DNA from: Cupriavidus sp. AU9028
GTDB lineage: Bacteria > Pseudomonadota > Gammaproteobacteria > Burkholderiales > Burkholderiaceae
Direction of reading: 5' to 3'
Assembly (NCBI RefSeq): GCF_019795295.1
Contig: NZ_JAIMCG010000009.1
Span: forward strand, 124,001 to 188,000
DNA: 64,000 nt
A program made the translations under genes and the position numbers. The notes under the pieces were generated by a model. It had not been told where the DNA came from and did no database searches. It was given only the letters and a program-made list of their open reading frames with translations. Shown here one piece after another: positions 57,588 to 64,000 of this stretch; positions within the stretch are counted from its first letter, which is position 1, and every line of letters starts with the position of its first letter.

Positions 57588-58817
57588 TCAGGCGGGCAGG
57601 TAGCGCTCGACCAGGCGCGTCCAGTATGCCGCGCCGACGGTCAGGTTGTCGTCGTTGAAGTCGTAGCCCGGGTTGTGCAGCAGCGGCCGGCCGGCGCCGT
57701 TGCCCAGCCGCACGAAGCAGCCAGGGCGTTGCTGCAGGAAATAGGCAAAGTCCTCGCTGCCGGAGATCAACGGAATCTGCGAAACCACCTTGTCGGGGCC
57801 GACCAGTTCCTCTGCCACCTGGCGAGCGAACTCCGTCTCGGCTTCGCTGTTGACCACCACCGGGTAGCCGGGCCGGTAATCGATATCGACCGAAGCACCG
57901 TACCCCTCGACATGCGCCGTCACCAGCTGGCGGATGCGCGCTTCGAGCGAAGCCCGCACCTCCGGGCTGAACGAGCGCACGCTGATTTCCATCCGCGCGC
58001 TTTCCGGAATGACATTGGCGGCGTGGCCGGCATGCAGCGAGCCGATGGTGACGACCGCGGTTTCGTTGGGATCGACATTGCGCGACACCACGCTCTGCAA
58101 CGCCATCACCAGGCTGCCGGCGATCAGAATCGGATCGATCGATTGATGCGGGCGGGCGGCATGTCCACCCTTGCCATGGATGGTGATAGTGACGGTGTCG
58201 CAGGCGGCCATCATCGGCCCCGAGCGGAACATCAGCGTTCCGGCCGGCACGCCCGGGTGGTTATGCAGGCCGAAGATGGCATCGCAGGGGAAGCGCTCGA
58301 ACAGGCCATCGGCCAGCATCCGCTGCGCGCCGCTGGCTCCCGCGCCGATCTCCTCGGCAGGCTGGAAGATCAGATGGACCGTGCCGTCGAAATTGCGCGT
58401 GCGGGCCAGTTGCCGGGCGGCGCCCAGCAGGATCGCGGTGTGCCCATCGTGGCCGCAGGCGTGCATCTTGCCGCAGTGAACGCTGGCATAAGGCAGCGCC
58501 GTCGTCTCAAGGATGGGCAGCGCATCCATGTCGGCACGGATGCCGATGCTGCGGGTACCGTCGCCCTGGCTCAACGTACCGACCACGCCGGTGCCGCCGA
58601 CTCCCCGCGTTACCCGGTAGCCCCACCGTTCCAGCCGCTGCGCGACCAGTTCGGCGGTGCGGTGCTCCTCGAAACCGAGTTCGGGATGCTGGTGGATGGC
58701 GTGGCGGATGGCTTCGAGCTCGGCGCGGCTGTCGATCGTGTCGCTCAGCTCGCAGTAGGCTCGCTTGCGCTCGGCGGTCAGGCGAGAGATCAGAACGGGA
58801 GGGTCGGCTTCAGACAT
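57588..58817 (-). CDS. M20 family metallo-amidohydrolase (aminoacylase/hippurate hydrolase type)
   Basis: A 409-residue M20D-type di-metal hydrolase. It has HQHPELGFEEHRTAELVAQRLE, IGIRADMDALPI, the metal-binding HACGHDGHTAILLGAARQLA, FQPAEEIGAGASGAQRML with the catalytic Glu, and FGLHNHPGVPAGT. It would cleave N-acyl amino acids (hippurate-like) or related amides. Start at MSEADPPV; the longer frame lacks support. Same strand as the orphan Bug gene downstream, with the zinc-ribbon gene between. Confidence 0.93.
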   Translation of the reverse strand: MSEADPPVLISRLTAERKRAYCELSDTIDSRAELEAIRHAIHQHPELGFEEHRTAELVAQRLERWGYRVTRGVGGTGVVGTLSQGDGTRSIGIRADMDALPILETTALPYASVHCGKMHACGHDGHTAILLGAARQLARTRNFDGTVHLIFQPAEEIGAGASGAQRMLADGLFERFPCDAIFGLHNHPGVPAGTLMFRSGPMMAACDTVTITIHGKGGHAARPHQSIDPILIAGSLVMALQSVVSRNVDPNETAVVTIGSLHAGHAANVIPESARMEISVRSFSPEVRASLEARIRQLVTAHVEGYGASVDIDYRPGYPVVVNSEAETEFARQVAEELVGPDKVVSQIPLISGSEDFAYFLQQRPGCFVRLGNGAGRPLLHNPGYDFNDDNLTVGAAYWTRLVERYLPA

Positions 58818-59060
58818 GGCAAGGCTCGTTTGACGAATCCATGAGGACCAGTATTCCACGTCGATTCGCCAATGAACACGGCAACGGCCCCTCGCGGCGC
58901 ATTTGCAGCGCAATTCATTGGTTTACTGTTGCGAATGGGGTACGGTCTTCGGACTAGAGCGCAGGCACTACGCGGTGGGCCCTCAAGAAGTGGAACCCCG
59001 GCGCCGTGATGCCGTCAGAGGCGTCGCGCGTTTGCCCCTTCGCGCAACGCCTGCGGGCCG

Positions 59061-59717
59061 TCAACGCTGCGGCGGTTGGGACAACAGTTGCTCGATGCGC
59101 GCGGTCAGCGCTGCATCGTCGGGGGCGACCTTGCTGGGGTAGTCCGCCACCACCTTGCCGTTCCGGTCGATCAGATACTTGTGGAAGTTCCACTTCGGCG
59201 CGCTGCCGCTCTGTCGCGCCAGCAGGGCATACATCGGGTTGGCCTGTTCGCCGCGCACATGGCTTTTCGCCAGCATGGGAAAGCGCACGCCATAGGTGTT
59301 GAAGCAAAGGTCGGCGATCTCCCTGGCGGACGCGGCTTCCTGCTCGAAGTCGTTGGAGGGAAAGCCCAGTACCACGAAGCCGCGCTCGCGATAGCGGGCA
59401 TGCAGCGCTTCCAGCCCCTGGTATTGCGGCGTGTAACCACAATAGCTTGCGGTGTTCACCACCAGGACGACCTTGCCCGCGTATTGGCACAGGTCCTGCG
59501 GGGCGTCGTCCTGCAGGCGCGGGAAGCGAAAGTCCAGCGTTGCCGGGCAGGACGCGCGGGAGCCCGTCGGCGGCGTGCGGCCCGGTTTGTCGGCGGCAAG
59601 GACGGGTGCCGCCACGGGCAGCATCGCCAGTGCCAGCGCGCACACCGCCACCGTCCTGGCGGTCGCCATCATGGGTGGGACGGTGTGTCGTTTCCGTGCG
59701 GTAGTGGCAGTCGTCAT
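59061..59717 (-). CDS. exported glutathione peroxidase-family protein
   Basis: A 218-residue GPx-family thiol peroxidase. A signal-like N-terminus (TVAVCALALAMLPVAAPVLAA) precedes DFRFPRLQDDAPQDLCQYAGKVVLVVNTASYCGYTPQYQGLE, with the peroxidatic cysteine in ASYCGYT, then GFPSNDF and KWNFHKYLIDRNG with the catalytic Trp. Most bacterial homologues are cytoplasmic, so a periplasmic form is notable. It probably reduces peroxides with thioredoxin-like donors. GGGGAA precedes the ATG at 59717. Confidence 0.9.
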   Translation of the reverse strand: MTTATTARKRHTVPPMMATARTVAVCALALAMLPVAAPVLAADKPGRTPPTGSRASCPATLDFRFPRLQDDAPQDLCQYAGKVVLVVNTASYCGYTPQYQGLEALHARYRERGFVVLGFPSNDFEQEAASAREIADLCFNTYGVRFPMLAKSHVRGEQANPMYALLARQSGSAPKWNFHKYLIDRNGKVVADYPSKVAPDDAALTARIEQLLSQPPQR

Positions 59718-59778
59718 GGCGGTTCCCCAGAAAGTCGCCATAGTGTAGCGCTGCCACCCGAGCCTGGCCGAGGGGTCC

Positions 59779-60219
59779 TCAACGGCCTCCGCCAGTGATG
59801 TACTGCTCCAGCTGCTCGATGATGAAGCGCTGTTCCGAGATGATGCCCTTGACCAGATCGCCGATCGACAGCAGGCCGAGCAACTCGTCCCCCTCCATCA
59901 CCGGAAGGTGCCGCAACCGGTGCTGCGTCATCAGGGCCATGCACTCCTCGGTGGTCTGGTCCGGCCGGACATAGATCACGGCCGTGGTCATGATGTCGCG
60001 CACGAGCGTATCGCGCGAGGTCCTCTGCATCAGGATCACCTTGCGCGCGTAGTCGCGCTCGCTGAGGATGCCGACGATCTTGCCGTGTTCCATCACCAGC
60101 AGAGCGCCGATTCCTTTCTCGGCCATCAATTGCAGGGCCGAATAGACGGTGGCCCCGGGCTGGATGCTGTAGATGGCCTGGCTTTCCTTCGATTCCAGAA
60201 CCTGCCTTGCGGTGGTCAT
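59779..60219 (-). CDS. tandem CBS-domain protein
   Basis: A 146-residue protein made almost wholly of two CBS domains (YSIQPGATVYSALQLMAEKGIGALLVMEHGKIVGILSERDYARKV; DIMTTAVIYVRPDQTTEECMALMTQHRLRHLPVMEGDELLGLLSIGDLV). Such Bateman modules bind adenine nucleotides and regulate partner proteins. GGAGA lies five bases before the ATG, and the frame open upstream is non-coding. A stand-alone gene of unknown partner. Confidence 0.92.
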   Translation of the reverse strand: MTTARQVLESKESQAIYSIQPGATVYSALQLMAEKGIGALLVMEHGKIVGILSERDYARKVILMQRTSRDTLVRDIMTTAVIYVRPDQTTEECMALMTQHRLRHLPVMEGDELLGLLSIGDLVKGIISEQRFIIEQLEQYITGGGR

Positions 60220-60402
60220 ACGCTTCTCCGTGAGATACGCAGATGAGGCGGAGGAGGAAAATGAGATGCATGGAGCGCATATCGAGCGGCGCGCTCGTTT
60301 CCAGCTTAGCAAAAGGAAAGCCGAACGCCACAGACGCCGATACGGCAGCATCACAAGCGGAGTTGGGAAACGGGCCGGAACGGCCGTGGCGCAGGGCCGG
60401 GG

Positions 60403-61521
60403 TTACCCACGGACTCGGCCCCACACCCGCCGTGGCGGCGCCGTGTCCTCCATCTGCTCTTCTCCTTGCAGGGTCAAACCGGTGTTGTCTGCGGCCGCAC
60501 AAAGCTTGCCCATCAGGTGCCGGAGGTCGCGCTGGTCCTGCGGCGTCAGTTCAGGGGTCGAGGAGAGCCATCGCATGACGATGACGACGGCCTGCCTCTG
60601 CTCCACATCGTCGCAGATCGCCGAGCGCAGCAGGGGCAGCGCCTTCGATAGCTTCAGCAGCGATTCCTTGACCATCCCGTGCAGCGCGGCAGGTTCCAAC
60701 GGCTCGAAGGGCGGCAGCGTCACGGATCGCTGGACAGCGTTGTTCACCTGTTCGCGGTAGGCTCCACTTGCCGGATGGTTTACGCGAAGAAGGTGCTGTA
60801 GCAGCAGCCGTTGCACGCCCTCGCATACCCACTGCTGCAGCATGTCGCGGCTGGTCTGGTCCAGCGGCACGTCAACGTACTGCATGGCGAGCTGCCGGGC
60901 GCTCCATACCTCGAACTCGGTGCCGCAGATCCCCCGGACGGCTTGCGCGGCTTCCGAGTCGACCTCGGCTATTGGGTTCGCAGGCGCGGAGGCCGGCACG
61001 GCGGAACCGTCGTCGGCATGCGGGTTGGTAACGGCCTGCTCGTGCCGCTTGATCGCCTGCAGCCCGGCGTCGACGGCGGCCGGGCTGGGAAAGCGGGCCG
61101 CGGCCTTCTCGGCTTGCGCCGCTGGCGCGGGCGGCGCACCAGTGTTTCGCGCGGCCCTCGGCCAGCATGCGAACGGCCGACGCAGCAGCGCGAGAAGCCA
61201 TCCCAGGAATCGGGTCAGCTTCTCGCGCAGGGTCGCTCGCTTGACCGCCGCAGCGGGCGCAGGTGTGCTGTCGTTTTCCGGTTCGGGGCGGATACGGTAC
61301 TCAAGACCGGTGCTGCGTGCAGGAAGCGAGTCGGGTGAAGCGACGATGGGGGGAGCCGGAGGGAGGCGCTGCGGTAATGGGGACTGCGGGATCATTGATT
61401 GGGTAGGCGCAAGCAAAGGCAGTTCGGCCCGCCATTGTTGATCTGCTTTTGCCAAAGGTCTTTCGCAAAGCGCCTTCCATACCGCGATTTCGCTTGCCAC
61501 GGCCGCCAGAAGGCTATCCAT
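60403..61521 (-). CDS. hypothetical protein, orphan
   Basis: A 372-residue protein that I do not recognise. Residues about 45-95 are Pro/Ala-rich. A short basic amphipathic or membrane-associated segment lies near 98-122 (LREKLTRFLGWLLALLRRP), followed by another Ala/Pro-rich stretch. The C-terminal half (about 185-350) is predicted helical and more regular (DMLQQWVCEGVQRLLLQHLLRV; GMVKESLLKLSKALPLLRSAI). It begins 15 bases after the DUF72 gene, so it belongs to the mnmE-side minus-strand cluster. No enzymatic motif is visible. Confidence 0.7.
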   Translation of the reverse strand: MDSLLAAVASEIAVWKALCERPLAKADQQWRAELPLLAPTQSMIPQSPLPQRLPPAPPIVASPDSLPARSTGLEYRIRPEPENDSTPAPAAAVKRATLREKLTRFLGWLLALLRRPFACWPRAARNTGAPPAPAAQAEKAAARFPSPAAVDAGLQAIKRHEQAVTNPHADDGSAVPASAPANPIAEVDSEAAQAVRGICGTEFEVWSARQLAMQYVDVPLDQTSRDMLQQWVCEGVQRLLLQHLLRVNHPASGAYREQVNNAVQRSVTLPPFEPLEPAALHGMVKESLLKLSKALPLLRSAICDDVEQRQAVVIVMRWLSSTPELTPQDQRDLRHLMGKLCAAADNTGLTLQGEEQMEDTAPPRRVWGRVRG

Positions 61522-61536
61522 GCTGGCTTCCGTGCG

Positions 61537-62364
61537 CTATTGCTCCGGTTCGCTCAATCGCTTCAGCACGGCCTGCGCGGCAGCCGGAGCCCGCTGCTTC
61601 TCCCCGTTGATGAAGAACACGAACACATCACGAGGCTTGCCCGGGGTGGCGGTGCCGTTGTCCACGAGAGGCACGCCATCCGGAATGCCGCCGTCTCTCC
61701 AGGTGCGGAAGCGCTGCACCCACGCATCCAGCACGCGCTCGGCATACCCGGACTTGAGCCGAAGGCTGGATCGCATCATCCGGGCGTAGACAAAATCGGC
61801 GGTCAGATCGGCGATCGACGGGAACTTGTCCGAGTCGGTGAATACGGTCGCGGCCTTGTATTTCCGGGCCAGGGCGAGGTACTCCGGGCAGGCGAAGCTG
61901 TCGTGCCGCACTTCCAGAACGTGGCGCAGCTTGCGGTCTTCGGCTTTCGCCGGCAGGAGGGAGAGAAACGCTTCGAAATCGTCGGCTTGAAATGTCTTGG
62001 TCGGCGCGAACTGCCAGACGATCGGTCCCAGCTTGTCACCCAGCTCCGCGATGCCGCTGTCGATGAAGCGCGTGATCGACTCGCCGGATTCGGCCAGCAC
62101 GCGCCGGTTGGTGCAGTAGCGCGATGCCTTCACCGAAAACACGAAGCCCTCCGGCGTCTGCGCGCGCCACTTCGCGAACGACTCGCGCTTCTGCGTGCCG
62201 TGATAGGTGCTGTTGATCTCGATGGCCGTGAGCTGGCCGCTGGCATATTCCAGCTCTCGGGCATGCGGAAGGTCGGGCGGGTAGAAGGTGCCGCGCCACG
62301 GTTCATACGTCCATCCTCCGATACCGACGCGTATCGTGCCCGCTGCTTTTTGTTTTTGCGGCAT
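61537..62364 (-). CDS. DUF72 domain protein (YecE-like TIM barrel)
   Basis: A 275-residue DUF72 protein. It has the N-terminal IRVGIGGWTYEPWRGTFYPP, the family motif AIEINSTYHGTQKRESFAKWR, TPEGFVFSVKASRYCTNRR, and the C-terminal YARMMRSS and FVFFINGEKQRAPAAAQ. The fold is a TIM barrel; the biochemical role is unproven. GGAG lies eight bases before the chosen ATG. Fourteen bases after the MazG-like gene and 15 before the orphan gene, forming a compact run. Confidence 0.9.
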   Translation of the reverse strand: MPQKQKAAGTIRVGIGGWTYEPWRGTFYPPDLPHARELEYASGQLTAIEINSTYHGTQKRESFAKWRAQTPEGFVFSVKASRYCTNRRVLAESGESITRFIDSGIAELGDKLGPIVWQFAPTKTFQADDFEAFLSLLPAKAEDRKLRHVLEVRHDSFACPEYLALARKYKAATVFTDSDKFPSIADLTADFVYARMMRSSLRLKSGYAERVLDAWVQRFRTWRDGGIPDGVPLVDNGTATPGKPRDVFVFFINGEKQRAPAAAQAVLKRLSEPEQ

Positions 62365-62378
62365 GCCTCGATCTCCGG

Positions 62379-62714
62379 TCAGTCCGGTCCGGGCGATGGG
62401 ACCGGATACTTGATCGCATTCAACTCCAGCTTGTCCCGCACGGCGGCATCCAGATCGACGCCCAGCGCGCTCGCAAGCTCGGTCAGGTAGATCAGGATGT
62501 CGGCCAGCTCCTGGCGAACATGTTCCCGTTCTTCCGTCGCCATGACATTGCGCGATTCTTCCTCGGTTTTCCACTGGAATATCTCCACCAGCTCCGCCAC
62601 TTCGACGCTCAAGGCCATGGAAAGATTCTTCGGCGAGTGGTACTTGCTCCAGTCGCGCGCGCGAATGAAGTCGTCGAGGACTTGTTGCAGCGGGGCGGTG
62701 TCGATCAGTTTCAT
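62379..62714 (-). CDS. MazG-like nucleotide pyrophosphohydrolase
   Basis: A 111-residue all-alpha NTP pyrophosphatase of the MazG-like/dCTPase (RS21-C6) type. The metal-binding helices are visible: MALSVEVAELVEIFQW and the later ExxD in RQELADILIYLTELASALGVD. It would hydrolyse a non-canonical or excess nucleotide to the monophosphate, a house-cleaning role. The start is placed at MKLIDTAPLQQ; the longer frame is unsupported. Confidence 0.9.
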   Translation of the reverse strand: MKLIDTAPLQQVLDDFIRARDWSKYHSPKNLSMALSVEVAELVEIFQWKTEEESRNVMATEEREHVRQELADILIYLTELASALGVDLDAAVRDKLELNAIKYPVPSPGPD

Positions 62715-62829
62715 GGCGTTGGAGCCGGAAAAGGAGGGCGATTTGCAATGGCCAGAAGGAGGGCTGTCCGCGAAAGGGACGACCGGGTGACAGCCGATTG
62801 CCGCCGGGGCGCTGCCCCGGGGCTGCCCA

Positions 62830-64000
62830 TTACTTCCCAATACAAAACCGCGTAAAGATCGTCCCCAGCAGATCGTCGCTGGTGAATTCGCCGGTAATGC
62901 TGTTCAACTGCTCCTGCGCAAGCCGCAGTTCCTCGGCGAACAGGTCCAGTGCCTGGGCCTGCTGCTCGGACTGCTCGGCGGCCAGGTCCAGGTGCGATTG
63001 CGCGCTGCGCAGCGCGGACAGGTGCCGTTCGCGGGCGAGGAAGGTGCCTTCGTTGCCGCTGCTTTGCCAGCCGACCACGCGCAGCAGTTCGTGGCGCAGC
63101 AGGTCGATGCCGGCGCCGGTGCGGGCGGAGATCCAGATTTCGGTCGGGTTCGGGCCGTTGGCGGCGACGACATGCGGGCGGTTGCCGCCGAAGGCGACCG
63201 TGCCGACCGCCGGGGCCAGATCGATCTTGTTGACGACGCGCAGGATGGGGGAGCCGGGCGGCAGGCGGCCGGAGAGCTGGTCGTCGATGGCGTCGTCCTC
63301 TTCGGACAGGCCCTTGTCGAGATAGTCGGCGGCGTCGATCAGATGCAGCACCACGTCGGCCCGGCCGACGGCCTCCCAGGTTCGCTCGATGCCGATGCGC
63401 TCGACTTCGTCGGAGGGTTGCTCGCGTAGTCCGGCGGTGTCGATGATGTGCAGGGGAATGCCTTCGATCTGGATGGTTTCCCGCACGCGGTCGCGAGTGG
63501 TGCCGGCGATGGGCGTGACGATGGCCAGTTCGGCGCCGGCAAGGGCGTTCAGCAGGGAGGACTTGCCGACGTTGGGCTGCCCCGCCAGCACGACCGACAG
63601 TCCCTCGCGCAGCAGGGCGCCCTGCCGGGCCTGGGCCAGCACGTCGGTCAGCGCCCGGCGGATGGCCGCCAGTTGGCCGCGGGCGTCGGACGCTTCCAGG
63701 AAGTCGATCTCTTCCTCCGGGAAGTCGAGCGTCGCTTCGACCAGCATGCGCAGCCGGATGATACGGTCGACGAGATCCCGTACCGCGGTGGAGAAGGCGC
63801 CTTCCATGGAGCGGGCAGCGGAGCGGGCGGCGGCCTCGGTGCTGGCCTCGATCAGGTCCGCGACGGCTTCGGCCTGGGCCAGGTCCAGCTTGTCGTTCAG
63901 GTAGGCCCGGCGCGTGAATTCGCCCGGTTCGGCCAGCCTGACGCCGAGTGCCTGCCCTGCCTCGAGGCAGCGGGACAGCAGCATCTGCATGACGACCGGC
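62830..64000 (-). CDS. mnmE: tRNA modification GTPase MnmE (5' part beyond the window)
   Basis: The C-terminal 390 or so residues of MnmE, which with MnmG modifies the wobble uridine of certain tRNAs. The frame is open to the last base; [15 protein letters not shown] continues a typical HGGPVVM region, so the in-frame ATG at 63990 is not the start. Visible are the helical domain ([14 protein letters not shown] style, here [23 protein letters not shown] in pieces), the G domain with [23 protein letters not shown] and DTAGLRE, and the C-terminal FCIGK with its catalytic cysteine. Edge-truncated, not broken. Confidence 0.96.
   Translation of the reverse strand, partial: PVVMQMLLSRCLEAGQALGVRLAEPGEFTRRAYLNDKLDLAQAEAVADLIEASTEAAARSAARSMEGAFSTAVRDLVDRIIRLRMLVEATLDFPEEEIDFLEASDARGQLAAIRRALTDVLAQARQGALLREGLSVVLAGQPNVGKSSLLNALAGAELAIVTPIAGTTRDRVRETIQIEGIPLHIIDTAGLREQPSDEVERIGIERTWEAVGRADVVLHLIDAADYLDKGLSEEDDAIDDQLSGRLPPGSPILRVVNKIDLAPAVGTVAFGGNRPHVVAANGPNPTEIWISARTGAGIDLLRHELLRVVGWQSSGNEGTFLARERHLSALRSAQSHLDLAAEQSEQQAQALDLFAEELRLAQEQLNSITGEFTSDDLLGTIFTRFCIGK

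Noticed and set aside
63985-63990. ATG at 63990 as start of a 386-residue MnmE
   Set aside because: The frame continues to the window edge with PVVM, matching the conserved HGGPVVM region; the real start lies outside.

Overview
The window looks like a chromosomal segment around the replication origin of a high-GC beta-proteobacterium of the family Burkholderiaceae, most likely Cupriavidus. The reasons are the order yidC-yidD-rnpA-rpmH | oriC | dnaA-dnaN-gyrB, the min operon followed by a classic beta-proteobacterial porin, and four Bug-type (tripartite tricarboxylate transporter) solute receptors, a family greatly expanded in Cupriavidus and Bordetella. A chromosomal AAC(3)-IV-like aminoglycoside acetyltransferase would fit C. 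gilardii. The genus is inferred; no database was searched. I saw no tRNA, rRNA, CRISPR array, insertion sequence or prophage.

Layout. 0-8.2 kb: a tricarboxylate transport locus on the minus strand (two-component pair tctD-tctE, receptor tctC, permeases tctB and tctA, then an AbrB-family membrane protein), with a divergent ABC-type solute-binding protein. 8.3-15.5 kb: an AcrR-type repressor divergent from a complete RND efflux operon (acrA-acrB-oprM), with a near-match to the known AcrR operator lying on the predicted promoter. 15.5-16.9 kb: an isolated DUF1016/YhcG nuclease-like gene behind an unusual hairpin with a T-run. 17-26.4 kb: the origin region, with DnaA boxes, a strong rpmH promoter and a dnaA promoter that overlaps a perfect DnaA box. 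26.5-39.4 kb: accessory and metabolic genes (DHFR-like, Sel1-repeat, a large metallo-beta-lactamase-fold lipoprotein behind LacI-type palindromes, a FrnE-like DsbA, a Bug receptor, a tartrate/D-malate dehydrogenase with divergent LysR, AAC(3), FKBP, a TonB receptor and a fluoroacetate dehalogenase-like hydrolase).

39.6-47 kb: a catabolic island with two Ldh-family 2-hydroxyacid dehydrogenases, a ThDP enzyme, a Bug receptor, an HpaI/GarL-type aldolase and a translationally coupled LysR regulator. It probably imports and degrades a sugar acid or hydroxy-dicarboxylate. 47-52.6 kb: an SDR, CorA, minCDE and a porin. 52.6-55.1 kb: two divergent paralogous OmpR-type response regulators, one followed by a kinase-like protein that lacks a recognisable His box. 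55.1-64 kb: an aquaporin, an orphan Bug receptor, a zinc-ribbon-like small protein, an M20 amidohydrolase, an exported glutathione peroxidase, a CBS protein, an orphan hypothetical, DUF72, a MazG-like hydrolase, and mnmE, which runs off the right edge.

Gene starts were chosen from Shine-Dalgarno matches, signal peptides and family N-termini, and are often shorter than the longest open frame.
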